From an uncultured Akkermansia sp. (GTDB taxonomy: Bacteria; Verrucomicrobiota; Verrucomicrobiia; Verrucomicrobiales; Akkermansiaceae): a DNA stretch of 45,261 nucleotides. Positions 1 to 8,179 of this stretch are shown piece after piece (the stretch's first letter is position 1; every line of letters starts with the position of its first letter). A program made the translations under genes and the position numbers. The notes under the pieces are model-generated. The model searched no databases. It saw only the letters and a program-made list of their open reading frames with translations, and had not been told where the DNA came from. The stretch covers positions 1 through 45,261 of the forward strand of contig CANQAC010000013.1 of assembly GCA_947589345.1 (NCBI GenBank). The letters are read 5' to 3'.

Positions 1-2
1 TC

Positions 3-80
3 ACGATTGGTGCGGGTCGCAAGCGTGAGGAGGGTGTTGTATCGATCCTCTGCGACGAGGGATTTACCCCTGAGGCGTAG
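3..80 (+). CDS. C-terminal end of an unknown protein (partial)
   Basis: An open frame enters from the left edge and ends at a TAG at 78-80, giving a 25-residue tail ending in CDEGFTPEA. A factor-independent terminator follows 30 bp later, which supports a real gene end here. A second frame is open to 168 but would run through the terminator hairpin, so I prefer this one. The product cannot be recognised from so short a tail. Confidence 0.35.
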   Translation, partial: TIGAGRKREEGVVSILCDEGFTPEA

Positions 81-112
81 TAAGCGTAAGGGCTTTGTCG
101 TATCGCGCCGGT

Positions 113-145
113 GGGCGGGGGCTTCGGCTCTCGCCCGCTTTTTAT
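113..145 (+). terminator. Factor-independent terminator
   Basis: GGGCG...CGCCC stem with a TTCG-containing loop (113-136) followed by GCTTTTTAT. It would end the transcript of the gene entering from the left edge. Confidence 0.65.
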
Positions 146-216
146 GGGGCGAGGGATGCGCGAGATGAGCAAAAAAAATGATTATTTTCGCAGGTTTTTG
201 GGCGAAAATGGGGGTT

Positions 217-239
217 GAAGTGCAATAAAATTGCATTTC
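217..239. repeat. Inverted repeat at the 3' end of the integrase gene
   Basis: TGCAAT-AAA-ATTGCA extended on both sides to about 10 bp with one G-U pair. It sits 12 bp beyond the stop of the minus-strand recombinase. It lacks a T-run, so it is a weak terminator candidate or a protein-binding palindrome. Confidence 0.45.
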
Positions 240-250
240 GGGGGCGTTTT

Positions 251-1387
251 TTAGGAGAAGCGCGGGAGTTTGGCGGCGGCGGCGCGGAGTTGTTCGGTGG
301 TGGGGCGTATGTAGGCGGCGTGGACGGCGGCGGATTCGTGGCCGACGAGTTCCATGGCGAGGCCTTGGGAGACGCCGGAGGCTTGGAGCATGGTGGCGAC
401 GGTGGCGCGGAGGGAGTGGAAGGTTTTGGAGTGCCATGTGCGGCGGGATCCGGCGAGTCCCTTGCCTTGCAAGCCGATGCCGTGAAGGCGGACGAGCTGG
501 GTGAATTCGTAGCTGGGGTTGGTGTGGCAGCGTAGTGTGGGGTGGACGTAGATAGCGGCGTCGCCTCCGATTTTTTGCGCGGCTTTATACCGAGCGCGCG
601 CCCATTTGTAGAAGTCGGGCTGCATTGGTTGGTTTAGCTTGCGGGCGGTTTTACCGGTGATGATGTGGACGGTGCGTTCGTCGAAGTTGAAGGAGTCCCA
701 GCGGAGATTGAGAATATCGCCGAGTCTCTGCCCATACGTGCCAATGCAGCAGCGGACAGCACTTGCCCATTCGTCGGGGAGTTTGGCGAGTAGGAGCTTT
801 ACTTCGTCGAGTGTAAAGGCTTCGTGTACCACTTTTTCGTCTTTGGTATCGGGGGGAATTTTTACGCCGATGCAGGGGTTAGCGGCGAGGATTTGGGCGT
901 CTATTGCCCATTCGAAGGCGGCGCGGATGGCGCCCATGGCTTTGCATACGGTGTTGTGGCGGACGGCTGAGCGGCGGGAATCTACCCATGCTTTGATGTC
1001 GGCGCGGGTGATAAGGCGGCATGGTTCGTCGGCGCGCTTACCGAGGTAGGCGAGGAATTGATTGTAGTCGGAGCGGGCGTTGTCGTAGGTTGCCATGCTG
1101 ACGCGACCGAGTTTGCCGGAGAGCATGGTGTCGCAGAGCTGGCGCATGGTGGTGTTGTCGGCTGCGTGGTATTCTTGTTCTTCTTCCTGTGCGAGTTCAA
1201 CGGCGATGCGGAGGGCGATGGTTTTTGCCTGCGCGGCGGAGATGCGGCGTCCTTGGTACAGGCCCCCTGCGTGTGGTACTTTCGTGCTGCGGCGTTTTTG
1301 TTTGCCGTCTGCGCCGTAGAAGGAGGCGAAGTAGTAGGGGGATTTGGTGTCTGTGTTGAGGGAGACGGTGGGGAGGTTGCTTTTCAT
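251..1387 (-). CDS. Tyrosine recombinase (phage-type integrase)
   Basis: A 378-residue site-specific recombinase that would cut and rejoin DNA through a 3'-phosphotyrosine. The N-terminus (about 1-65) resembles an arm-binding domain. The catalytic set is visible in order: Arg in GQRLGDILNLRW, Lys in GKTARK, His and Arg in KTFHSLRATVATML, His in LVGHES and the nucleophile Tyr in HAAYIRP, near the C-terminus as the family expects. The start is the only good ATG after a series of iterated motifs. It lies 118 bp from the 3' end of tRNA-Gln and points away from it, the usual arrangement for an element integrated at a tRNA; the element would then extend left beyond the window. No cargo genes are visible. 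Confidence 0.9.
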   Translation of the reverse strand: MKSNLPTVSLNTDTKSPYYFASFYGADGKQKRRSTKVPHAGGLYQGRRISAAQAKTIALRIAVELAQEEEQEYHAADNTTMRQLCDTMLSGKLGRVSMATYDNARSDYNQFLAYLGKRADEPCRLITRADIKAWVDSRRSAVRHNTVCKAMGAIRAAFEWAIDAQILAANPCIGVKIPPDTKDEKVVHEAFTLDEVKLLLAKLPDEWASAVRCCIGTYGQRLGDILNLRWDSFNFDERTVHIITGKTARKLNQPMQPDFYKWARARYKAAQKIGGDAAIYVHPTLRCHTNPSYEFTQLVRLHGIGLQGKGLAGSRRTWHSKTFHSLRATVATMLQASGVSQGLAMELVGHESAAVHAAYIRPTTEQLRAAAAKLPRFS

Positions 1388-1442
1388 AGTCGTAAAGGCG
1401 AGTCGTAATGTTTTCGTAAATTATTGGCGACTGCGTACGACT
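1388..1442. repeat. Iterated TCGTAA motif upstream of the integrase
   Basis: AGTCGTAA occurs at 1388-1395 and 1401-1408, TTCGTAA at 1413-1419, and an inverted copy TACGACT at 1436-1442. The spacing is about one helical turn. Such arrays between a tRNA and an integrase gene are typical of recombinase arm sites or a repressor operator; which one is inference. Confidence 0.5.
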
Positions 1443-1463
1443 GGATAATATCTCAAAAGGCTT

Positions 1464-1499
1464 GAAAAATCAAGCCTGAACGCTTTTCAGCGGTCAGGC
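1464..1499 (-). terminator. Terminator downstream of tRNA-Gln
   Basis: On the minus strand GCCTGA...TCAGGC (1474-1499) with an inner CGCT/AGCG pairing is followed by TTGATTTTTC. A second hairpin, AGGCTTG/CAAGCCT (1458-1477), overlaps the first, so the two are mutually exclusive folds. Confidence 0.6.
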
Positions 1500-1505
1500 T
1501 CGCGA

Positions 1506-1577
1506 TAGGGCTACAGGGACTCGAACCCCGAATAGCGGTGCCAGAAACCGATGTGTTGCCAATTACACCATAGCCCT
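1506..1577 (-). tRNA. tRNA-Gln(CTG)
   Basis: Seven-base-pair acceptor stem AGGGCTA/TAGCCCT, T-loop TTCGAGT, and anticodon loop TTCTGGC with anticodon CTG, decoding CAG. CCA is not encoded; discriminator A at 1506. Its 3' end faces the integrase gene and is the likely attachment site of that element. Confidence 0.93.
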
Positions 1578-1590
1578 GACGGATGGGCGG

Positions 1591-1619
1591 AGTATAGGAG
1601 AGCGCGCCGGGAAAGTCAA
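1591..1619 (-). promoter_or_regulatory. Promoter of tRNA-Gln
   Basis: Minus strand TTGACT (1619-1614), 17-bp spacer, TATACT (1596-1591), 13 bp before the tRNA 5' end. Confidence 0.75.
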
Positions 1620-1721
1620 GACGAAAATTCATTTTTGGCGCCAGGAAATTGATGCAAACAGGGAGTCGGGGGAAAATGAGGGCAGGGGATGCCCCTGAAG
1701 AAAGTCCGCGGAGGCGGGAGA

Positions 1722-2759
1722 TCAATGCTGGTGCAACGCGGCGTTGATCTTCTCCATGGAAGCGACAATGCGATCGTTCACGCTGTGGCGAAGCATACCG
1801 TCCGCCATGCGGCAAGCATTGAGGATAGCCGTGGCATTGGCCGATCCGTGGGCGATGATGGACACGCCGTTCACCCCCATGAGCGGGCAACCGCCGACAG
1901 TATCGGCGCTCATGCTCTTGGCAATCCGCTGGAAGACAGAACGCATGGCCAGGGCGCCGACCATGGCGACGGGACTTTGCTTGATACCGTTCTTGAGCCA
2001 GTGGGAGAAGGCTTTAGCGGTAGCCTCCACGCTTTTGAGAAGAATGTTGCCGGTGAAGCCATCGGTGAGAGCCACGTCCAGCTCGGTTTCAAAGAGGTCA
2101 TGCCCCTCGCAGTTGCCGGTGAAATTGAAGGGGAGGAGATTCTGATCAGAGAGTTCCTGGAGCAGATGGTGAGCCTCCTTGGAGAACTCGCTGCCTTTGC
2201 AATCCTCCGTTCCGTTGCTCATTACGGCGACATTAGGCATGGGGCGATTATAGATGTAGCGAGCCATCATGGCCGACATGACGGCGTATCCCACCAGGTG
2301 ACTGGGTTTGGCATCCGGGTTGGCGCCGGTGTCGCTCACCAGCACGTAGCCGTGGACGCTTGGCATGGGGGAAACAATGCCGGCGCGTTCCACTCCCTCC
2401 AGCAGCCGCAATTTGATGGTGCTAGCCGCTACGGCGGCGCCGGTATTGCCGGCTGAAACGACGGCATCACACTCCCCACTCTTGACAAGATCGACGGAAA
2501 CGCTCATGGAAGAGTTCTTTTTCTGGCGGACGGCTGCCAGACCGCTTTCTTCCATGGTGACAACTTCCGGGGCATGCACAATCTCGATTTTAGGGTGGCG
2601 GCCGATGCCGGCAGAGTCACAAGCGGCGCGCAGGGCGGCTTCATCGCCTACCATGTAGAGCTTTTCCAGAGAGTCAAGTTGCTGCAGAACCAGCCGAGCC
2701 CCATCGACGTTGATCTGCGGCGCATTATCGCCGCCCATGGCATCTAAAGCGAGTTTCAT
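1722..2759 (-). CDS. plsX: Phosphate acyltransferase PlsX
   Basis: Converts acyl-ACP to acyl-phosphate, the donor for PlsY in phospholipid synthesis; peripheral to the inner membrane. The 345-residue product starts MKLALDAMGGDNAP, the family's hallmark N-terminus, and carries the SAGNTGA, LVSDTGANPDAKPSHL, NGTEDCKGSE and GFTGNILLK blocks. I chose the ATG at 2759 rather than the longer frame because the hallmark begins there and GGCGGA lies 7 nt upstream. A TATAAT box is at 2781-2776 without a good -35. The usual neighbour rpmF is absent. Length is normal for the family. Confidence 0.95.
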   Translation of the reverse strand: MKLALDAMGGDNAPQINVDGARLVLQQLDSLEKLYMVGDEAALRAACDSAGIGRHPKIEIVHAPEVVTMEESGLAAVRQKKNSSMSVSVDLVKSGECDAVVSAGNTGAAVAASTIKLRLLEGVERAGIVSPMPSVHGYVLVSDTGANPDAKPSHLVGYAVMSAMMARYIYNRPMPNVAVMSNGTEDCKGSEFSKEAHHLLQELSDQNLLPFNFTGNCEGHDLFETELDVALTDGFTGNILLKSVEATAKAFSHWLKNGIKQSPVAMVGALAMRSVFQRIAKSMSADTVGGCPLMGVNGVSIIAHGSANATAILNACRMADGMLRHSVNDRIVASMEKINAALHQH

Positions 2760-2939
2760 GATTCCGCCAGGATGTATTATATTGTTTGAGCGTACTCTAC
2801 CACGATACGTTGAAAAGTCAATCAAAAAAGGCCACCGATGTTCCCGGGCTTTTTGCAGGCGGCTCAAAAGAAATTTGGTGTTCGCAATAAGGCAAACAAG
2901 ATCTCACGACAACAAATATCGCCGATGCGATGCGCGAGC

Positions 2940-2969
2940 TTGACGCTTTGGGTTCATGGGGTGTAAACT
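2940..2969 (+). promoter_or_regulatory. Promoter of the OB/HD gene (leaderless type)
   Basis: TTGACG (2940-2945), 18-bp spacer, TAAACT (2964-2969). The expected start of transcription falls at about 2976, next to the ATG at 2977. Confidence 0.6.
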
Positions 2970-2976
2970 CTGGGGC

Positions 2977-4020
2977 ATGACATGGGAAAGCATATCGCAA
3001 ATGACGGCCGAGCTGGCTGAGGGGAGGCCGGTGCAAGGGGCGCTGCACGTCATTGTTGTTCAAAAAACGCCGCGCACTACAAAAAACGGGAAGCCCTATT
3101 TGGAGGTGCAACTGGCGGATCCGGAATCAAACTTGACGCTCAAAGTATGGGAAAACTTGCCTTGGTATCCGGCGCTTCAGAATGCCCCGCTGAACAGCGG
3201 CATTGCCATGAGCGCCACGTGGAGCAATTCCTCCTTCGGGGTGGAGGTGACGGAGGTCAACGTGCGCTCGCTCACGGCGGAGGAAGAAGATGCGCTGCTC
3301 ATCGGAAATGAGCAGATGAGGAAGCGGCAGCAAGCCGCATGGGAATCGATATGCAGCATGGCGCAGAGCATTCGAGACCCGCGTTTGTCCGAACTTTGCA
3401 ATGCGCTGCTGGAGCGTCATGGGGCCCGATTTCGGCGTGCGGCGGCGGCTCGAGGTTACCACCACGCCCGGCGGGGCGGTCTCGTGGAACACACGGCCGG
3501 AGTCATGCGCACGGCTGCAGCTCTCTGCCAGGCATATCCTGAGGTGAACCGCGACCTTCTGCTGGCGGGAGCTTTGTTCCATGATTGCGGGAAGATGTGG
3601 GAGAATGGTTTCCCGGAACATGGGCTGGTTATGCCCTATTCCGATGCGGGTGAGTTGCTCGGACATATATCGCTGGGGATCGAGGTCATCAACAAATTGT
3701 GGGCTGCAATATGCACGGAGGAACGTCTCAAAAAATGGGCTGATCTTACTCCGGATAGTGAACAAGTGCGACTGCACCTGCTGCACTTGGTTGCATCACA
3801 CCACGGAAGTGTGGAATTCGGGTCGCCGGTTGTCCCCAAAACACCGGAGGCTTTTATGCTGCATCATGCAGATGATTTGGACGCGAAAATGGAGATGCTG
3901 CGCGAAGCTTACGAGAGTTCGCCGCAGTTATCGACCCACATCCGCCAGAGAAAGATGCCGCTGCCGGGGAATGTGGCCGAGCCATTGCCGGGCGTGAGTC
4001 ACGCGGCAACGGGGAGATGA
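2977..4020 (+). CDS. OB-fold/HD-domain 3'-5' exoribonuclease-like protein (YhaM type)
   Basis: About 347 residues. The first 95 resemble an OB-fold nucleic-acid-binding domain (TTKNGKPYLEVQLADPESNLTLKVWE). The rest is an HD phosphohydrolase: GGLVEHTAGVMRTA, then LFHDCGKMWENGF with the metal-binding His-Asp pair, ELLGHISLGIEVIN, LVASHHGSVEFGSPVVPKTPEAFMLHHADDLDAKM. This order matches YhaM-type 3'-5' exonucleases, so RNA or DNA processing is the likely role. An ATG at 2956 is in frame, but the promoter predicts transcription from about 2976, so I take 2977. It overlaps nothing and is followed directly by the LysE gene. Confidence 0.82.
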   Translation: MTWESISQMTAELAEGRPVQGALHVIVVQKTPRTTKNGKPYLEVQLADPESNLTLKVWENLPWYPALQNAPLNSGIAMSATWSNSSFGVEVTEVNVRSLTAEEEDALLIGNEQMRKRQQAAWESICSMAQSIRDPRLSELCNALLERHGARFRRAAAARGYHHARRGGLVEHTAGVMRTAAALCQAYPEVNRDLLLAGALFHDCGKMWENGFPEHGLVMPYSDAGELLGHISLGIEVINKLWAAICTEERLKKWADLTPDSEQVRLHLLHLVASHHGSVEFGSPVVPKTPEAFMLHHADDLDAKMEMLREAYESSPQLSTHIRQRKMPLPGNVAEPLPGVSHAATGR

Positions 4021-4021
4021 T

Positions 4022-4669
4022 ATGGACGAGAGTATCACCAGCATCATTGTGGTGTGCGCCACTTTGGCGATTTCGCAGCTCAGTCCCGGACCGGATGTCT
4101 TTTATGTATTCCGGACTTCGCTGGCTCAGGGGTTCCGGCGCGGTATGGCCGTGGCATTCGGAATCAATATGGGCTTTCTCATCCAGAGCATTGTCGCTTG
4201 CACGCTCGGCGCATGGGTCCTTGAACAGAGCTGGAGCAGCTGGCTCATCGTCGGCGCCGCTTGCTGGCTGCTCTACCTCGCGTGGCGCATCTGCCCCCGG
4301 GGAACAACTTCTTCCGAGCTGCAACTTCAAACTGACGGTCACGATCGCGAGCCGGTTCTGAGTCTCATCCGCAATGGATTCCTTTGCAATATCCTGAATC
4401 CAAAGTGCATGCTCTTCATTTTGTCACTCACAACGGACTCCCTACGCAATCACGCCGGACTGAACTGGTACGTTCCCGTGCTGATTGCCAGCTTATTCGT
4501 GGCGAGTCTGCTGGGGTGGGGATTGTGGAGCGGGTTCCTTCAGTGGGCGCCGCTCCGGCGTGCCTACTTGAGTCACACGCGTACAGTAGATCTCGTCTTT
4601 GCATTGATACTGGCGGCATTTGCTGTGCTGCTGCTGGCAAGCCTATGGCAGAACGAACCGATAGCTTGA
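4022..4669 (+). CDS. LysE/RhtB-family amino-acid exporter
   Basis: A 215-residue inner-membrane protein with about six hydrophobic segments. The N-terminal motif SPGPDVFYVFRTSLAQGFRRGMAVAFGINMG is split over the first two helices and is characteristic of LysE/RhtB exporters, as is NILNPKCMLFILSL in the middle. These use the proton gradient to export amino acids; substrate cannot be told. The start is one base after the preceding stop, with GGGGAG upstream, indicating translational coupling. It overlaps the following dus gene by 25 bp. Confidence 0.9.
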   Translation: MDESITSIIVVCATLAISQLSPGPDVFYVFRTSLAQGFRRGMAVAFGINMGFLIQSIVACTLGAWVLEQSWSSWLIVGAACWLLYLAWRICPRGTTSSELQLQTDGHDREPVLSLIRNGFLCNILNPKCMLFILSLTTDSLRNHAGLNWYVPVLIASLFVASLLGWGLWSGFLQWAPLRRAYLSHTRTVDLVFALILAAFAVLLLASLWQNEPIA

Positions 4670-5628
4670 GGGGAGACATCCCGCATCTCTTGCTGGCGGC
4701 GGCCCCCATGCAGGATGTGACAGATCTGGCCTTTATGCGCACCCTCATGCGCATTCATTGCTTGCCGGATTTTTGGGTGACACCGTACATCCGCAGCGCG
4801 CGCACAACCTGCGCCATGACCCATGAACCCCTGCGCTGCATTTCTGAAAACCCGACCCCAACGCCGATTTGGGCGCAGCTTGCCGGCAGCGACGTCGCGG
4901 GTCTGGTACGTGACGCCCGGGAGCTGATGCGCCTACCCGTGGCCGGCGTCAATTTGAACGCGGGCTGCCCGTCGCCGTTGGTGAACCGGCATGGAGCGGG
5001 AGCCGCCCTGTTGCGCAACCTTCCTCTGCTCAGCGAAATCGCGCATGCTCTGCGCGAGGAACTCCCCGCGGGTACGTGGAGCGTCAAATGCCGCACGGGT
5101 TGGGAAAGCCCCGCCGAGTTTGATAAGATTTTGGAAATACTCTGCTCCGCTCGCCCGGATATGCTGATGGTGCATGCACGCACGCGCAAGCAGCTCTACG
5201 CGGGTCTTCCTGACCGCGACGCCGTCCGTCTGGCGGTGCAGCGCGCCGAGTGCCCCGTGTTGGCCAACGGGGATATCTGCAGCGTACGTGACGCCCATTC
5301 ATGGTTGCATGACATCCACCCCGCAGGACTCATGATCGGGCGAGGTCTGGTACGAAACCCCTACATTCTCCGCCAACTCCGGGGTGGCTCAGCTGCGAGC
5401 GTTGAGGAGATGCACTTGTATGATGAAGCACTGCTGGAGGAGACGGCGGCGAGTCTGAAGCGCTACACGGCAGCGGGCCACTGCAACCGCATGAAAAAGT
5501 ACCTGGCTTTTTGCTACGCCGATTTCAGCGATGAGGCGGAATATGCACTGCGGCGTTGCACTAATCCCGCGGACATGAGACAACTGCTGCACGGCGCAAG
5601 AGAGACCGGGCCGGTCAACGCGTCTTGA
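4645..5628 (+). CDS. tRNA-dihydrouridine synthase
   Basis: Flavoprotein reducing uridine to dihydrouridine in tRNA D-loops. The 327-residue product shows LLLAAPMQDVTDLAF-like start (LLLAAAPMQDVTDLAF), VNLNAGCPSP with the catalytic Cys, GAGAALLRN, VKCRTGW, LMVHARTRKQLYAGLPD, VLANGDI and LMIGRGLVRNPYI, in the normal TIM-barrel order. The start at 4645 lies inside the end of the LysE gene; the longer open frame upstream only reads that gene out of frame. Its 3' end overlaps the convergent rho gene by 14 bp. Which of the DusA/B/C specificities applies is not decidable. Confidence 0.92.
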   Translation: MAERTDSLRGDIPHLLLAAAPMQDVTDLAFMRTLMRIHCLPDFWVTPYIRSARTTCAMTHEPLRCISENPTPTPIWAQLAGSDVAGLVRDARELMRLPVAGVNLNAGCPSPLVNRHGAGAALLRNLPLLSEIAHALREELPAGTWSVKCRTGWESPAEFDKILEILCSARPDMLMVHARTRKQLYAGLPDRDAVRLAVQRAECPVLANGDICSVRDAHSWLHDIHPAGLMIGRGLVRNPYILRQLRGGSAASVEEMHLYDEALLEETAASLKRYTAAGHCNRMKKYLAFCYADFSDEAEYALRRCTNPADMRQLLHGARETGPVNAS

Positions 5629-6979
5629 GATTCATGAGCATTTGCGCGTTGTTCGGGCAACGCTTCATGAAGAAGAGCAGGCGTTCCATTGCTTCGGGGG
5701 GCTTGTGGCCGGCCAGAGCACGCCGGATGAGGTGGATCTTTTCAAGCATCCAATCCGGGAGGATAAGTTCCTCACGGCGAGTGCCGCTCTTCAGAATGTC
5801 CACGGCCGGGTAAATATACATCTCAGCAATTCGTCTGTTGAGGACAAGCTCCATATTGCCCGTACCTTTGAACTCTTGAAAAATCAGCTCGTCCATACGG
5901 CTGTTTGTCTCAATGAGGGCCGTGGCTAAGATAGTGAGCGAGCCGGCCTGACGCGTATTGCGCGCGGCGGCAAAGAGCCTGCGGGGCATCTCCAGCGCCC
6001 GGGCGTCAATACCGCCACTCATGGTACGACCGCTTCCTTTATCCAAATTGTTGTATGCTCGGGCGAGGCGTGTGATGGAATCCAGCACGATCAGAACATG
6101 GCGGCCGGCTTCAACCAGGCGTTTGGCGCGGGTAATGCACATCTCCGCCATGCGGCAATGTTCGCGCACACCACTATCGTTGCTGGATGCGTAAATTTCG
6201 GCTCCGGGCAAGGCTCGGCGGAATTCCGTGACTTCCTCAGGGCGTTCATCAATGAGAAGAACCAGCAACGTGAGTTCCTCGCTGTACTTCTCCAGCACCG
6301 CCTCCGAAATATGCATGAGCAGAGTTGTTTTGCCCGTGCGCGGCGGCGCTACGATCAACCCGCGCTGCCCACGAGCCACAGGCGCCACCAGATCCAGAGT
6401 GCGCGTGGTGTAACGGTCAGCCGTGGTTTCAAAAGAGATGCGTTCCGTGGGGTTCACCGCTTTCAAATCATCAAAGTGAGGATTATTGGCGGCAATCTCC
6501 GGAGCTTGTCCATTCACCTCCATCACGGAAATAAGCTGGTGTCCACGCTCGTATTTCTGAGCCATGCCCTTGATCTGCACAAAGGGGCGCAAGTGATGCT
6601 CTTCGATCAAATCCGCCGGCACGTACACCGCTTCATTGGACGGCGCCCAGTTGTTGTCGGGAACGCGGATAAAGCCAAACCCTTTGTTGGTAATTTCCAA
6701 CAGTCCGACGAGTTCGGTGGGTTCTCCGACCGGCACATAGGCCCGGGTGGCGGTATTTCCATCGGGGTTCTCCGAGGAACCCTCTTCGTGCGTCGGTTTC
6801 CGGAAGATGGGCCGGCTGCGGCGGAAGTTGCGCTTGTTGGGAGCATTGCCGCGGCGGTCGAAGAAACGGGGACGCCCCGACTGACCGGAGCGTTCGCCAC
6901 CGGACAACTCATCGTAATTCCCCGAGCGTCGGCGCCAGGGCTTGATATTTCTCTGTGGCTCGGGGGTGTCCGTATTCAT
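5615..6979 (-). CDS. rho: Transcription termination factor Rho
   Basis: Hexameric RNA helicase that releases RNA polymerase. The 454-residue product has an N-terminal extension (1-85) rich in Arg, Gly, Asn and Ser, then the RNA-binding cold-shock-like domain (ELVGLLEITNKGFGFIR, 89-105), and the ATPase core with Walker A APPRTGKTTLL (211-221), LLIDERPEEVTE, VLIVLDSITRLARAYN and SGRTMSGGIDARAL. Rho proteins with such basic insertions are known from high-GC and Bacteroidetes-type lineages. The gene starts 39 nt after YebC and shares its transcript. Confidence 0.97.
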   Translation of the reverse strand: MNTDTPEPQRNIKPWRRRSGNYDELSGGERSGQSGRPRFFDRRGNAPNKRNFRRSRPIFRKPTHEEGSSENPDGNTATRAYVPVGEPTELVGLLEITNKGFGFIRVPDNNWAPSNEAVYVPADLIEEHHLRPFVQIKGMAQKYERGHQLISVMEVNGQAPEIAANNPHFDDLKAVNPTERISFETTADRYTTRTLDLVAPVARGQRGLIVAPPRTGKTTLLMHISEAVLEKYSEELTLLVLLIDERPEEVTEFRRALPGAEIYASSNDSGVREHCRMAEMCITRAKRLVEAGRHVLIVLDSITRLARAYNNLDKGSGRTMSGGIDARALEMPRRLFAAARNTRQAGSLTILATALIETNSRMDELIFQEFKGTGNMELVLNRRIAEMYIYPAVDILKSGTRREELILPDWMLEKIHLIRRALAGHKPPEAMERLLFFMKRCPNNAQMLMNLKTR

Positions 6980-7018
6980 CGTTTCATGCGTGGTTCAGGT
7001 AGGCTGCCGGGGGCTCTT

Positions 7019-7774
7019 TTAGGACAGCTGGTCGAGGATGTCGTCGTGAATTTCAAAGTTTGTAAAGACGTTCATCGTGTCGTCGTAGTCATCAAGCAGA
7101 TCGTAAAGCTTCATGACTTTTTGAGCCGTTTCAAGGTCGGTGATTTCGGTGATGTTTTGGGCGACAGAAATCAGTTTGATGCCGGTTACATTTTTACCGG
7201 CTGCGCTCAAAGCCTCCTGCACGTTCTGCAACTCCGTCGGTCCGCAGGTGAATACCCATTCTCCCTCATTATCACCGGATTCCACATCATCCGCACCGCA
7301 ATCCAGCGCCAGTTCCATGGCTGCATCTTCATTCAGGCTTTCGTCCACGATGCGCACCTCCCCCTTGCGCTCAAATTGGTAAGCTACCGAACCGGGAGTA
7401 CCCATATTCCCGCCGTTGCGCGAGAAGATGGTGCGGATTTCCGACGAGCAGCGGTTGGTATTGTCGGTTGCCACCTCCACGATGATGGCCGTGCCGGCGG
7501 GACCGTAGCCTTCGTAGGTCACTTCCTGAATCGTGGCGCCTTGCAATTCACCGGTACCTTTTTTCACGGCGCGATCAATGTTGTCCTTGGGCATGGAGAC
7601 GGCTTTTGCACCCTCAATGGCGGCGCGCAAGCGCGGGTTGGTGTCCACATCGCCGCCGCCGCTTTTTGCTGCCAGAGTGATCTCGTGCGAATACCGCGCA
7701 AAGATTTTTCCTTTCTTCGCGTCTGCGGCTGCTTTGGTGAACTTGATCTTGGACCATTTATTATGACCGGACAT
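7019..7774 (-). CDS. YebC/PmpR-family protein
   Basis: A 251-residue member of the YebC family, cytosolic proteins described as transcriptional regulators and, more recently, as ribosome-associated translation factors. Starts MSGHNKWSKIKFTKAAADAKKGKIFARYSHEI, the hallmark, followed by AKAVSMPKDNIDRAVKKGTG and YEGYGPAGTAIIVE. The ATG at 7774 is chosen because the hallmark begins there; the longer frame is not conserved-looking. A TAGCAT box ends 7 nt upstream without a clear -35. First gene of the yebC-rho unit. Confidence 0.95.
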   Translation of the reverse strand: MSGHNKWSKIKFTKAAADAKKGKIFARYSHEITLAAKSGGGDVDTNPRLRAAIEGAKAVSMPKDNIDRAVKKGTGELQGATIQEVTYEGYGPAGTAIIVEVATDNTNRCSSEIRTIFSRNGGNMGTPGSVAYQFERKGEVRIVDESLNEDAAMELALDCGADDVESGDNEGEWVFTCGPTELQNVQEALSAAGKNVTGIKLISVAQNITEITDLETAQKVMKLYDLLDDYDDTMNVFTNFEIHDDILDQLS

Positions 7775-7942
7775 AATTGGTATGCTAGTTAGGGTTTGGG
7801 GGTATGGAGTGATGACGTGGCGTAACGGGAGCAGGAGCATCGCGCTCTCGGCGAGCATTGGTCCGGGGTGCGTTTCCTTTTCGCATCAGCCGGCCGCTCT
7901 CGTTGCGCCGGATCGTTGTGTGGGTTCAGACGTGCCTCAAAG

Positions 7943-8016
7943 TCGAGCTGACAGGATTCGAACCTGCGGCCTCTTCGTCCCGAACGAAGCGCGCTACCAG
8001 ACTGCGCTACAGCTCG
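7943..8016 (-). tRNA. tRNA-Pro(CGG)
   Basis: Acceptor stem CGAGCTG/CAGCTCG, T-loop TTCGAAT, anticodon stem CTTCG/CGAAG with loop TTCGGGA, anticodon CGG decoding CCG. CCA not encoded. 74 nt. Confidence 0.94.
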
Positions 8017-8035
8017 ATGCTCTGAACCGAGCAGC

Positions 8036-8063
8036 ATTTTACAGGATTTTTCACTCTTGACAA
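8036..8063 (-). promoter_or_regulatory. Promoter of tRNA-Pro
   Basis: Minus strand TTGTCA (8063-8058), 16-bp spacer, TAAAAT (8041-8036), 19 bp before the tRNA. Confidence 0.7.
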
Positions 8064-8134
8064 GTCAAAAATGAGAAAAATCCCCGACTTTCAAGTTTGT
8101 CGAGCGTCTTGACCTTCTTCCCGGGCGATTCTAC

Positions 8135-8163
8135 TTGACTCCTGAGGTGTGAACGTGTATGGT
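8135..8163 (+). promoter_or_regulatory. Promoter of the YbjN-like gene
   Basis: TTGACT (8135-8140), 17-bp spacer, TATGGT (8158-8163). Transcription would begin near 8170, leaving a leader of about 10 nt before the ATG at 8180 and excluding the ATG at 8159 as the start. Confidence 0.65.
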
Positions 8164-8179
8164 AGGGGCCAGGCGCATT

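Noticed and set aside
1-168. Frame open from base 1 to the TGA at 166-168
   Set aside because: It would translate the terminator hairpin at 113-145; the other frame ending at 80 fits the terminator.
1689-2456. 255-residue plus-strand frame
   Set aside because: Antisense shadow of plsX, which has complete family motifs.
6098-7792. 564-residue open frame on the plus strand
   Set aside because: It is the antisense of rho and yebC, both with unmistakable motifs; composition is not protein-like.
7789-8037. Minus-strand frame containing [20 protein letters not shown]
   Set aside because: This is a translation of tRNA-Pro, a well-known false call.
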